Shown piece after piece: positions 35,751-61,507 of a DNA stretch of 64,000 nucleotides. Origin of the DNA: Escarpia spicata (taxonomy: Eukaryota; Annelida; Polychaeta; Sabellida; Siboglinidae); the NCBI GenBank assembly GCA_963995525.1, contig OZ023213.1, positions 43,578,474-43,642,473 of the forward strand, in the 5' to 3' direction. A model generated the notes under the pieces. That model was given only the letters and a program-made list of their open reading frames with translations, was not told the DNA's origin and did no database searches. The translations under genes and the position numbers were made by a program. Numbering within the stretch: the first letter of the stretch is position 1; each line of letters starts with the position of its first letter.

Positions 35751-38452
35751 TTGAGTTGCATATTTAATTAATAGTTTGTTTACGCAATGTTGACATTGGT
35801 AGCAATTATAACATAACAAATAAATTTAACAATATAACAATACGCAAAGGTAAAACGTTGTCCTCAGCTCAAGCTAGAGCAAAGCTATATTGTCTGGAGG
35901 CCATGTCAACTCCAACAATCCTGTAATTATTGCTAATTTTCGTACTTTGCATTATCCATTTGTATCAGTTCTTGGTTGTATCAGTTTCGTATTGTTCAAC
36001 ATTATATGAGGCGGAATTACTTGTTATAACACTGTCATAATGAAATATTTTCATGTATATCCTAATGTCTGAAATAGCAACTGTAAAACTGATGTTTAAA
36101 ATAAGTTGACCGTTACAATTAACTCCTTGGTATAGACGTTGTTTTACATTATGCAGATAGACTCAGCAAACTGTGAATATAAGACGGTCTGGGTTTTCGA
36201 AGTCGCAGCAACCAATTATTAATACCTGTAATTATTTTATAACACCCAAGCTAAACCCTCCCAATATATAGCAACAAGCTGACACAAATTATTGCGATTC
36301 ATAGATTACTTATTTATTTAGGTATAAACAATTATGTACAGAACAACACATACTATACAAAGTATACACAATTAACATGCACAACAAATGCAGAGACAAT
36401 AAATACATATCCACGTACTATGTACATATAACCGTACTATGGCGACATTGAACCAACATCCTAGTATTTGCTAATGTTTGTTAAGTTGCAATTGCAACAG
36501 TCGATATTGCAACAGTCAATGCAGCGTTATCGAACTCGATAAACCAATTCTCCTAAAACAATTTACCGCGAACTTCGTGGGCCGGTTTAATAGGCCTATA
36601 TGCGTCTGACTTTAACACCGTAAATAACTTTTTCTTCAAAATCTAACAATACGTCATCAATATAATTGAAGAACAACGCACATTTGTGTAGTATCAAACC
36701 AAATATACGAAAATTATTGTCTTACATCGTAGCACATGCAAGTTAACCACGTGACAGATAGTGGTAGACCATGAACTCCTACGCAATATATTTTGTGTTG
36801 TCAAAACCTGATGAAGTAGCGAACGCATTAAGATATCGTCGACTGTTGAGTCGGCGGGAGACATCCTGAGATGGACAGAGGGCAGGTCGACAGGCGGCGT
36901 ACGCTGTCGTGTAAGCGATACTGCATTCTGCAATTTGGTGTAACTTATCGCCATCAACACGTATTGGGTTGACAACTGGCGGCGAACTTTACACAAAGAG
37001 TTGTATTTGATAACGCAATATGAACAAAATTGACACGTCCTGAATGCGTCAACTAACGCCGTAGAGTGACAGCGAAACTAATAAATCACACGATGCTTAT
37101 TTAGAAACCTGTCAAGTGACGGCGCCTCAAATGGGTATTATATTTCTTATCATCATATAATATATATATATATATATCTATAATATATATTTTAGAATAT
37201 CAGTAATAATTTACGGCAATACGAGCCAACAGAATTGGGCGCCATGGAACGAAGCTCATTAAAGCAACGTGTTTTTTTATGTGGCGCCACGCCGCCGCCG
37301 CCGCCGCCGCCGCCGCTGCTGTAATATTAACTATAGTCGCAGATCAAAGACGTTGCGGATGAGACGAGATTTCACGCTGAGTAGAGTCGAAATAATGATC
37401 GCATTCGTCAATCGGCACGATCTTGTTTCATCATAACCAAGGCGTGTGTTCGTGTCATCTTTCAGAGTAAATGTGGCGAGCGGGTCACGTGGAGAGGTAG
37501 GCTTGGGACGTGGACTGACAGCCGGTGTCCTCTTACCCTAAGCCCAGAGCGGGCACGACGTTGGTGACAATTACGCTAGAGAGTCCGATGTATTAGCATA
37601 TTGCACGAGTGTTTTAGTCAACCAACGAAACGACGGTTAAACAATTGTACGAGTTTTGCCATCATATTGTGCGGTTTTGTGAATTCCCAGCGATAGAAAT
37701 AATCGGGCTGCCCAAAGATGGATGTTGCACGCTAACCACTTGAACAGTTGTAACCACGTAACAATGGTGCGGCCATTTTACACCGATTTGTAAAACATCG
37801 GTCGCCAATGCAGATAGAACACAATGTCATATCACGACGGTGACACGGAAACAGAAAGACCATAGACAACCTCTGTTCGGGGGTGTTCCCCGAGTAAGTA
37901 ACGGTCGAAAACGCCACCATTCTGAGCCTGTTCGCGGCCGTAACTATTTCATGTGTGCACTAGTAACATAACGCAACTGACGGCAAATGCCAGTATTTCA
38001 CTTTTTTACGGAAGAACATCGAATTAGTGAACTATTTCATTCGAAATTACAGGACAACACTGTTAGCTAGAGACATTACAAGGACATTGTTAGAGACATG
38101 CAGTCACGGCAAAAGTATTGACAGTAACTTGCTAAAGAGCAGAAATATTTTGATAAATTCATACCGGATTTGTTCATAACTGTACGCGCCTACGTGGCCA
38201 TTTCCCGGCTACCGTGTTTGATAGTGTTATTTGTAAGTAGTCCGGCAGCGCATGAATACATACACAATACTGTTACCGAACCGACGGTGGGCGATTCGCA
38301 GCAACTACAGTTTCGTACACAGATAATATCATAATAATTTGACAACCCGTTTCCATGACGACGATCTTGGATCGCCGCTGTGATTGGTGGACTAGAATGT
38401 GTTCGCAGTGCGCATGCGCATGTATAATATAGTTGTGAGTTCGAACAAGAGT
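35751..38452 (-). other. Downstream region of Tbx2/3 (probable long 3' UTR, then intergenic)
   Basis: No further coding exon follows the Tbx2/3 stop codon. On the minus strand the first AATAAA found by eye is at 36310-36318, about 2.1 kb from the stop. A weaker ATTAAA lies near 36585-36590. Inside are a TA run (37160-37190) and a GCC repeat (37291-37315). Whether transcription spans all of this cannot be seen from sequence. Confidence 0.4.
36310..36340 (-). terminator. Candidate polyadenylation signal of Tbx2/3 with a Pumilio-type motif
   Basis: On the minus strand TGTACATA (36333-36340) is followed 15 nt later by AATAAATAA (36310-36318). A second TGTACATA lies at 36419-36426. UGUAnAUA is the consensus bound by PUF proteins in 3' UTRs. 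The placement is typical of a 3' end, but AT-rich DNA produces such words by chance. Confidence 0.3.
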
Positions 38453-51898
<13,446 letters not shown>

Positions 51899-52340
51899 CG
51901 GTTCAGTTGAGTCGTACACGAACTAGACGACGGCGACGCTGTTCACGACGGCGACGGCGGCGGCTATCCGTGTGTATAAGTGTAGTGTTGGTCGACGCCG
52001 AAGCTTTCGACACTCGACAGACGACGCGCTAACAATGTCCCAATACGAGCGTGCCAGGCGCTGTTATTTCGCCGCTGCCTCTGACAGTCCCAGTCCTGAT
52101 GTGTTAATGAGGCTCGCGTCGCCATTTGCTGCGCGCGCTCGGCGCTCACCAATCAGCGCGCGTCGAGTATTGTTGATTGACAGGTGCCAATCACGCCGCG
52201 TGGGTGCCGCGGCAGTGGCTGCGATGTCTCCGAGGCCGGCCGGGAAGGTCGCTTTGGAAGCCTTTGTTTCGGCGTGACGAAGCGTCAACAATATTAAGTG
52301 GTTTGTTACCAGTGTCCTAGCCAGGCGCACAGTAATATAT
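51899..52340 (-). promoter_or_regulatory. Probable 5' UTR and proximal promoter of Tbx2/3
   Basis: GC- and CpG-rich sequence directly upstream of the start codon. Two CCAAT words (plus strand, 52149-52153 and 52188-52192) flank TGATTGACAG (52174-52183), the exact composite consensus of PBX with MEIS/PREP. No TATA box is evident. CCAAT boxes are bound by NF-Y. TALE factors with NF-Y are known to co-occupy promoters in animal embryos. The transcription start is not determinable here. Confidence 0.5.
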
Positions 52341-55300
52341 CGTTAACGTACACAGGCAAAACATAGCACGAAGTCGGCGAACACATCGATGTAGCAACTC
52401 TTTATCGTCTCTTACAGGCGAACCAACGTACACATTACGCACCCATACGCTAGCTTTGAGACACGTTCAATACACACAATCAGCGTGCGCCGATTGGCAG
52501 ACAGTCTCACAGTTACGTCACGTACCATATGGTGTACTGACATGATACTCTGTATGTTACAAATATCCATCGGCCACCAAACACACACACGCACACGAAC
52601 GCACAAGCACGCACAAGCACGCACAAGCACGCACGCACAAGCACGCACGCGCGCGCGTGTGATAGTATGATATAAATTTTGACATGATAGTCGAGTATAG
52701 TGTCAAATATTAACGTACAGCTTACATAGCAATGGAGTCACGTACTGCATCTGCGAACATACAACGTACACGTGATTCAAGCTGTCGTCGTCACTGTTGT
52801 ATTGGCTGTCGAACGTTCACGATTATCAAGTGAATTATGCTGCCTCGATTTGTGTAATATGTGGATGGCAGCTTGGTGTGCTCACAAGCCGTCCTGTCTG
52901 TGGATAGTAACTTCGACTTCAGCAACTGAAACAACCAAGACGGTTATGTAGGTGGGCTCCGACCATAATGTTTTATTGTACCACTGCGATAATTATAACA
53001 TTTGTACAGCCATTATAATCGATGATATTTATATTATTACCATCACAGTAGTGATACGTTCATCAGGTTCAAGCAAGACCTCAAATCCGTACAACCGAGT
53101 AGGTATTTGGCGTCATTCGTGGTAAAGTCAGAATATAACGTGTCTATTACCGCAATGACCAACATTGCAAACCTAAGTTGACCAAACAATTACATACTGT
53201 TTCGAGTACACTGATTTTATAAATTAATTTTAAGGGCATGGTGACCATTTCTGAAGCATTTAAGTAAAACATAAAATACTCACAATTATGCATAAGGAAG
53301 GCGACACGTTTGTTTCTTTGTAATAAGCTTACTCTTAAGTTGTAATTAATGTTGCGTTACCTATATACTATAATATATTAATTATCGTATCTGATTGAAT
53401 GTCAATCACAAATTCATTGGTTTTTTTAAATAATTATACGACAACAATATTGGTGGTTCAAAAGTTATTGTTTTTTCTTCTCTGTTTCTGGCTTATTAAA
53501 AACAATATGTTGACGGTAGATCTTTAACATATTTATTCTAGTATTAATAATGCTATATAAATAAATGTTAATAACCGAGGAAACGAACCGTACTATTAAT
53601 AGACATGTTATTTAAAAGTTATTATCAAAATATACACATAACGTCATCTCGTATTCTCTTTGTCCGCACGTAACCAACCCACTCAACACGTACGTTACAA
53701 ACGCTTTCTTTTCTTTCACGTACATAGTACATATCCCAGTATGAGGCATTATCGCAGTACGTTATATAGAGATGGTAAATGTTATGGAATTAATTGATGC
53801 AAATTACAATACGCTGAAATACGTGTCAGGGACACAGTTGGCCTGTTTTTGTTTCACATTGTGCGTCATAAAATAAACGTAATCCCCGGCGGTATTGCGA
53901 CACTATAACATACTATCTCTGGTGACGTCATTGGTGGACATTTTAAATATGTTCTTGTAGAAAGAACAATTGCAACAAAATAATAATTATTGTTTCACTG
54001 GATTTATATAAACACAAAACTACCCGACGTGTGATCATTGTATTAAGAGTTTAATGGGAATTGTGAGACATACCCGATGTAGTGTACCACTTGCTGCAAC
54101 ACCTTGCGCTGTCGTCTCAAAGACCTACACACCGTCACTATAGGTGTCACTGACACCTCGGCTTTGAAACTGACCCACAAATGCTGAAAGGTGACAGACA
54201 AGTGAGCAGATTTTGGAGGTTTGGGCACAAATTGCGGACGCTGTCAAAGACCTGCTAAGACTCATTGAACAAAGAACCGAACAATCGATGAGCAGACTAA
54301 ATGGATTTAGGGATCTTCTGTAAAGGTTGGATCCGTGTCACAGTGCACATGTTTGGGACGTACAATGAAGGTAAGGGCAGACGTAGGGAAGTGGGAAGGA
54401 AGACGCAGGGAAGTGGGAAGGAAGACGCAGGGAAATTGGAAGGCAGGGGAAACGTGCTTTGTTTAGACTAGAAAGAGGAAACTTCTACCCGTGCAGAGGC
54501 ACACAAATAACCACTTGTAGAACTGCTGACTGGACGGATATTCCCCTTTCTGTCACACGTCTCCACTTCCTAATTTAAGCATTGCATGTTTTACTTTGGT
54601 TACATGGTACATTTTGTTCCGGCCTCTCCTACTGACGCCGGAGGATGGTCGTAAAACAACAAGGCTGGTGACGGAAAGCTGACGATACTCATCCTAGCAA
54701 GCCAGGGTTGGCGACCGTGTTCACCGTCCCTGGTAGATATCCTACTTAATGTATGTAAGTCAGTTGAATCAAATTAGTGACCGACTTCGCCGGTTGCGAC
54801 TATACCACCCGTGAGAACAGTGCAAGGACCCGTCCCACTTGTCCTGACGAAAACGATGCTTTCGACTCCAGGAATCCCAATAAAATTACCCGTTCGACCG
54901 GTATTGTGTATTCAAACAATTACTTCTACTTTCTGAACCTTACATGTAACGTGAGCAAACGTTGGTTGAGACGAAAACGAGCCGAACTGTCTTAGTAACG
55001 ACATTATTAGTCGAGCTGAACTTCAGCGTTTCGCGACGAGATCTGACACCGATGTAATCAGCAGCGCCCCCTGGCGCAAGAGGATGGTTATACTAGAAAA
55101 GGGTTACTTGTGCCTGCGACACTAGGGACTGTTAGCATGCTAATAACACTCTCATGACTACACCGTGTATTATCTCCTAGCTATATAGCGTACCTGTATA
55201 GTATGTTTCGGATGTCCCTTATATGTGAATTGTACATGTATTTTAAAGTATCATCCCAAATGGAGGTATATTGTACATTGCACGCGTGCGCGCGAATCAA

Positions 55301-57895
55301 ATTAAATGTCCGAAAGTCTAGTTTAACGGTTAGTTGTAATAAACGGTTGTATTAACCAACTGCATATTGATCGATATTTTACTTGCGATGTCGGAATCGA
55401 TGGATTTAGTATACAGCATATATTGAACACAGTAAGAAGCCTGACCAGCTGTACGTAAACCAAGCCACGTAATCGAGTTTGTTTTGGGTGTGATTTCCTT
55501 TATTGACCGGTAGAGTGCCTGCCAATACCCCTCGCTGCGGTCCGCTAGAGGACGTTGTGTTGTTCTGATTCAACCCAGGATTTTACGTAATTTCATGCTA
55601 ACTTGATGCTAAATAACAAGGCACAGAGTAGCTCTTAATAAACCTGTTACGTTGTTATGTTCAGTACATCGACACTTACGTTCTTCTACGTTCCTTCTTC
55701 AAATACCCGAGTTTGTGTCGACATACGTTTTTCAACATTACAATCATAGAGGTGTAACGAAATTCGGCGATTGGTCAACGGCGATTATTACAGGTCACTC
55801 ATACGTGATTACCGACGACAGCAACGACAACAATCAGATACCGTTCCTCGCACGACTTCCATTTGACAGTCTCGTCTTCCGTCTGGTCTGCGTCTTCCCG
55901 CGGATGGCGCCACACGTAACCAACAATTCTTTCCTCGAGGCGGGATAATATTTTGGTTTTCGGTTTCTCCACGAATGCGATTTCATGAAATGCTACATAT
56001 CAACATATCACTGTGTCTTGTTGCTAATTGCACCCAACAGGGTGACCAACTATCTCGAGATAAGCCACTGTCGCAAGCCTATCGTTTTATTGCGCAGAAA
56101 CAAGAAATCACATTGCTAAGTCTAAACGAGGATGTGTGTTCTCCATTTTAAAAATATAATATTCTTAATAATAGAATATAATAAACAAATCACGTTTAAT
56201 AACCCCGAAACAGTGATCGTTATTTTAATGTTTCACCCACGAAATGTTCAAATTATAAACAAAACATTCAATTGGTAAAGAGCCGCTGATTTGAAGTTGG
56301 CTGGTAAATACAGGTACAACTGTTTGGGAGAAGATCCTGCTGGTAATCACCACCATTGGCAGGAGTTGATTATTCCGGATAACGGAACGGACAATCTCGC
56401 GTTAACTTATTTGTGTGACGTCAGAGTACAAATACATGAAGGGAGAAGACTTGGCATCTGCATGACCATGAACATCAATCCCACAATGCAGTACTGGTGG
56501 TTTGGGGGAGTGGGAGAGGGCGTGGTCAACAGTTAGTGTCTAGTCTCGAAATATCGTCGTGTGCATGTGTATCGTGTGTTTGTTTCGTATGTTGCAAGCA
56601 GCTTACACGACACGAGACGTCATAATTATGACGACAAGTACCCTTGTAGGTGACTGCGTCTGTTTGCGTATGCACAACACCACGTCTTATATTGTCAAAT
56701 AATATGCAGCCTGTATTGGAAGGAGTGACAGTGTTAGTACCAGTTTACGTCTGCAGTGTACGTAGCTGTGTGTGCATGCCCAATTACTATTGTGCGGTGT
56801 GGGTGTTCGCGCGCGCGTGATGCGTGCGTGCATGCGTGCGTGCAGGCGTGTGTGCCACCGGGTATGTTTGTGTTTGTACTTGTACTTATGTTTGTGTATG
56901 CGTATTGGTATTACTGTGTTTCTTAATTTCTGTTTGTGTGTGGTTATACGTGCGTGCGAGGAGCAACATGCACGATGATCCGTCTTTAGTGACGTGCATA
57001 CGAACTACCGTAAGTAGCAGTGTGGGGCGTCAATCGACGTCTATATGTGTAAACGATGCTCACGTCCCTACGCCGAGGCCCGGCCATTGCGCTGTAAATC
57101 AGTTGCCCACGGTAGCTGGCCTCCAACACCCGCTGCGATAAGAGATAAGGAGGCGTCGCTCTCTAAGTGCCTTTATTGCCCCGTGGTGCGACCCGGGCTC
57201 TTAGCCGCCCGAAAATTGCACCATCGCTGCGTCGAAATTGATAGTTGATTCGCCATTAAAAGACGGCTGTGAGGCGACGGGTCCACAAACACTGCTAATA
57301 GTGTAAATATTTATGTAGCGGGGCGCTTTAAACTCACAAGCAGGGTGATATAATGCACAGATAGGCACCTCGCTTACAATCCGACGTCGAGTCGATAGGT
57401 CGCTGTTTGGGCTGAGAGTAAAGATGGAGCAAGAGTAGGGGAAGATAAAGCTCCAAGTGGAGACATCTTTCGTAAAGAACATGTTAGGCGCCTACAGGAC
57501 CACGACGGGAAATGTGTGCTGCGTCGCCTCGTCATAACACAAGTGTTCCGGTATCCTCCATAAACGCTGAAATATAAACTCGCAGACTCCCACACGCACG
57601 CACACATACACACGTGCGCACACACGCACACGCTCACGCTCACGACCACGCACACGCTCATACTCACGCAAACACGCACGGGAAAGAATAAACACGAACG
57701 ATATCACTTTTCGCCATCCAACGCGATGATATCGCGCCGCCTCGACGGGATAATAATCTTGTTGTTCGTATGACGCCAAATTAAACTTCGAGTCTCGTTT
57801 CATAGTCGCACGAAAGGTGAGAATTGACCAGTGAGCAGCGGTCTAATGAGTTATCGTGTCCATTTCACGCCACCGGTCAAGCTTCGAATTGTCGT
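52341..57895. other. Gene-poor upstream region
   Basis: 52580-52662 is a CGCACAAG/CACGCA repeat. 54377-54445 holds about three ~22-bp units (AAGACGCAGGGAAGTGGGAAG). 56800-56870 is GTGCGTGC-rich. 57590-57670 is CACACGCTCACG-rich. Small frames at 55652-55948 and 56291-56536 have no recognised domain. No Tbx4/5 or other gene, RNA gene or mobile element was recognised. Confidence 0.4.
57715..57850. repeat. Direct-duplication copy 1
   Basis: Shares with 58496-58625 the wording ATGACGCCAAATTAAAC, GAGTC, GTCGCACGAAAGG, GAGAA and TGACCAGTG in the same order and orientation. The copies are moderately diverged. Confidence 0.8.
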
Positions 57896-57900
57896 ATTTG

Positions 57901-57904
<4 letters not shown>

Positions 57905-57943
<39 letters not shown>

Positions 57944-57982
57944 ATATACATATAAAAAATTATGTATATATATATATATACA
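57905..57982. repeat. TA microsatellite
   Basis: Two TA runs between the duplication copies. Confidence 0.97.
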
Positions 57983-58033
57983 ACATATAAAATAACATAG
58001 AATTAAAAAGTATTTGCTTATATAAAAAATACA

Positions 58034-58431
58034 AATGTTATTGTTGTTATTTTTGTTGGTATTGTTGTTATTGGTGGTATTGTTATTATTGTTATTGTTG
58101 TTATTGTTTATTGTTGATGTTATTATTGTTATTATAGTTGTTAATATTGCTGTTGTTGTTGTTGTTATTTATGTTATTATTGCTATTATTGCTATTGTTA
58201 TTGTTGTTAATGTTATCATTGTTATTACTCTTGTTATTCATGTTATTGTTAATACTGTTATTGTTATTATTATTGTTATTACTATTATTATTGTTATTAC
58301 TCTGGTTGTTGATGTCATTATTGTTATTATTATTGTGGTTATTATTATTATTGTGGTTATTATTATTATTGTGGTTATTATTATTATTGTGGTTATTATT
58401 ATTATTGTGGTTATTATTATTATTATTATAT
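58034..58431. repeat. ATT/GTT trinucleotide tract with an 18-bp sub-array
   Basis: Imperfect ATT and GTT units throughout. At about 58330-58420 an 18-bp unit (ATTATTATTATTGTGGTT) repeats about five times. The poly-leucine/isoleucine and asparagine frames are artefacts. Confidence 0.96.
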
Positions 58432-58495
58432 CGTCTGCGCGTCCTTGTTTTGTATGCCGCTGTGAAACAGAAAAACAAGGTAAGAATCAACACGA

Positions 58496-58690
58496 TGATA
58501 TCACTGGTCCGTCATCCTACTCCACTCATCAACCCGATAGTAATCTCCTTCTTCGTGTGACGCCAAATTAAACCCCGAGTCACGTTGCGTGGTCGCACGA
58601 AAGGCGAGAACTGACCAGTGGGCGGTGAGAATGACCAGTGTCCAGCGAGCTGCATGGTCATTGTGTTCATTTCACACCAGTGGTGACGTG
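58496..58690. repeat. Direct-duplication copy 2
   Basis: Second copy of the segment at 57715-57850, extending further to a CATTTCACACCAGTGGTGA stretch (compare CATTTCACGCCACCGG at about 57862). The pair flanks the TA and trinucleotide tracts. Confidence 0.8.
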
Positions 58691-59100
58691 ACGAAGTGTT
58701 GTCGTTGACGCAATGTCATCGCGATGTGATTAAGTCTGCACTCGACGACGTAGTTGGTGACGCGATACATCCTCCTTCAATATGACGACTTGCAGCCGAG
58801 GAGTCTTACTGGATATTACTTATATGTGACACACGCGGATATTTTCTCAGTGGACATTTCGTTAGAAAACATAGGACTTGTGTTCACAGGACATTTGCCC
58901 AGGGGACATTTTTGCACATGATATTCGTTAGCATAACTAGTAATCAGAGGAAACTGTTTCACGGGGAGTTTGCCTCACAGGATAGCTACAAGTTGTTCGA
59001 GGTGCAGTGTCTAACACCGAATCATAATTTTATTCTATTTACACATTAGCGCGAAAAATTGTGTTATGCCTTATGGAAAATTGTCAACCAATCAAACAAC
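58691..59100. other. No gene recognised; GGACATTT words
   Basis: 58848-58920 has three GGACATTT words with similar spacing, loosely like the GGACATAACCCC repeats at 26.7 and 60.3 kb. Nothing else identified. Confidence 0.4.
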
Positions 59101-59106
59101 CGACCG

Positions 59107-59345
59107 ATGGACCAACCAACCAACCAACCAACCAACCAACCAACCAACCAACCAACCAACCAACCAACCAACCAACCAACCAACCAACCAACCAACCAAC
59201 CAACCGACCGACCAACCAACCAACCAACCAACCAACCAACCAACCAACCAATCAACCAATCAATCAATCAATCAACCAACCAACCAACAAACAAACAAAC
59301 AAACCAACCAACCAAACAAACAAACAAACAAATAAACAAACATGC
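59107..59345. repeat. CCAA microsatellite
   Basis: A 4-bp ACCA/CCAA repeat, clean to about 59250 and degrading to CAAT and CAAA words by 59345. All long frames here are repeat translations. Confidence 0.98.
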
Positions 59346-59369
59346 CAACAAAAGCAAACCAAACTTCAT

Positions 59370-59690
59370 CATCGTCGTCGTCGTCGCCGCCGCCGTCGTT
59401 GTGGCGGTGGCAGTGGCGGTGTCAGTGTCGGTGGCAGCGGACGTGGTGATGATGGTTGTGGCGGTGACAGTGGCGGTGACAGTGGCGGCGGTGGCGGCGG
59501 TGACAATGAAGTGGCGGCGATGGTGGTGGCAGTGGTGACGGCGACAGTGGTGGTGGAGGCGGTGGCGGTGGCGGTGGTGGTGACAGTGGCGGTGGTGATG
59601 GCGGTGGTGTTGACAGTGGCGCTGGCGGTGACGATGAAGGTGGTGGCAGCGATGGTGGCGGCGGTGGTGGCGACACACGCCGCGCAATCA
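59370..59690. repeat. GGTGGC-rich degenerate repeat
   Basis: G-rich imperfect hexamers (GTGGCGGTGGCAGT type) begin after a GTC run at about 59370. Strong strand asymmetry. The valine/glycine frame is not supported as a gene. Confidence 0.93.
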
Positions 59691-60285
59691 AGTGGCGGCG
59701 AGGTCAGCCACTAATTCGCCTCAACTCGACAGCTGCCCGCAGTGTATGAGCCGTGTTAGGTTGGCGCCACCGACTAAAGCAACAACGGCTGCATTTGTCG
59801 TGTTGTTGTGTCGCAGTCGCTCGACCCGCCGACCAAACAATCGCTCATTGCCGACTGCCGACTGCGCCGCAATGCGACAATATCATCATCGTCTCAAGTG
59901 CTGCTTACTTCGCTCACTTTCCCACTTTGCGACGCTTCAAGCGCGAATCTATATGCTGATAATATTAGGCTAACGCGGTTATCTTCACTTTAAGTGTTAG
60001 GAGATCCAATTTATTCGCCAACGGACGCCAAATTAATTCTTTCAAGTTGCCATTGGATTAGGGGAATATATTTACATTAAGCAAAGTTAATCAGAGAGCA
60101 TAGGAAGCGTCATGGGGTTATTTCTCACGTCCACAGCCGACATGCTTCGACACCAACACCTCCACATGATACTACGTTGATCTGTCGATCATGCAGGTAT
60201 TCATATTGGTGTGGCCACACAATTTGGTGCATGCCAAGACTCTCATGAAAAAAAAAACCGGACGGTTATATATAAGGAACCGTCA
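59691..60285. other. No gene recognised
   Basis: GC-rich to 59950 with incidental frames, AT-rich after. No signature seen. Confidence 0.4.
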
Positions 60286-60289
60286 GGTA

Positions 60290-60665
60290 CATTCATGTTG
60301 AAGCTGTGATTGGGACATTACCCCTCACGGACTAAACGTGCCACGGACATAATCCATCAGGACATAATTTCTTTGGCCATAATCCCCGATGGACACAACC
60401 ATTCATGAACAAAACACAGACAAACCCCTCATAGATAAAGCTCCTGACGGTCATTATAATTTTTTTCTGCAAATTATTTATTTAAATTTTAGGAGGGGTT
60501 ATGTCCACGAGGGGATATGTCCGTGAGGGTCCATATCCTCTAATTTCGGACGTACACAATTCCTTGGGAGATAACCCCTCGCAGACATAATCTCTCACGG
60601 ATATAACCCCTCATAGACAAAACCCCTCATGGACATAAACCCTCATAGGCAAAAAAAAACGAAGG
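60290..60665. repeat. Minisatellite of GGACATAACCCCTCA type in mixed orientation
   Basis: Plus-orientation units of about 16-24 bp (GGACATAATCC, GACATAACCCCTCA) occupy 60308-60450 and 60560-60655. Between them, 60490-60535, the same unit is inverted (GGGGTTATGTCC, GGGGATATGTCC). The AT-rich part at 60455-60485 forms the turn. Related to the foldback at 26712-27110. Confidence 0.75.
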
Positions 60666-61500
60666 ACAAACCCGTCACATATTTAGAGATACGCTAGTTG
60701 ACAGAGGTCGTCTGATACACAATTATCTAGATCATTATTATTTCTATAATTCAATCAATATATTACTACGCCAACATTTGATCGTACGTGCATCTCCTCT
60801 CGTTCTATCTTTATTCGCTTCCTTCGACAACTGGCGCTGTGTTTAAACACGATACATATTTACAGTTATTTATTTACGTCTTTTCACTTTGCTACACTTT
60901 CCTAAAGGGCCTTTCGCCTACCAGAGTGAATTGAGTGGTCAGTTCTCCAGATTGCACCACTGTAAATGAGTGGTTTGTTGCTCCATGGGTGAACGTAAGC
61001 CATTACATACAAACAGCAATATGTATATGACTGAATATCTTTAAATAAACAAATTGCAGAACAAAATAATTATGACTTTGTCGAATTTTTAATCACTTTA
61101 TAACAATTCTGCGCGGAGAAAATGTGAATGGAATAACAAATATCGGCTCAAAAATTAACAAAATTTTGAGTTAATGGTTTTGTCGACCGGAGGAACATAG
61201 AATTCGACAATTTTATTTAGTTTCCATTAATGTCACCGGTGGCGTCTGTACCATATGTTAATCGACAGATCATGTCAGTTATATCACGTCGAATCTCTTA
61301 TTTTATTACTTCATACATGTTAAATCAACGGTACGTGACGTGTTGTGCCATATGTCTCCAGTCCGGCTCTCCGAGAACAAAAGCCTTGTTTTATGATCAA
61401 CCCTGATAGTGATACATCTTCTTCAACAACAAATATAATTGAACTTTGTCCATACACAAATCAGATAATCTCGCGGATTTCGGCGTGTGCCGACCATTGG
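60666..61500. other. AT-rich sequence, no gene recognised
   Basis: No exon, RNA gene or mobile element seen. Confidence 0.4.
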
Positions 61501-61507
61501 TGTACTA

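Noticed and set aside
51899..51919. Extending Tbx2/3 by seven codons to 51919
   Set aside because: The codon there is GTG, with TAG two codons further upstream. The first ATG in frame is at 51896-51898. A spliced upstream exon is possible, but the sequence before it lacks a pyrimidine tract.
58035..58571. 178-codon hydrophobic frame
   Set aside because: Direct translation of an ATT/GTT repeat.
59061..59714. 217-codon frame rich in NQPT and then GG/VAV
   Set aside because: Translation of CCAA and GGTGGC repeats. No start context or splice support.
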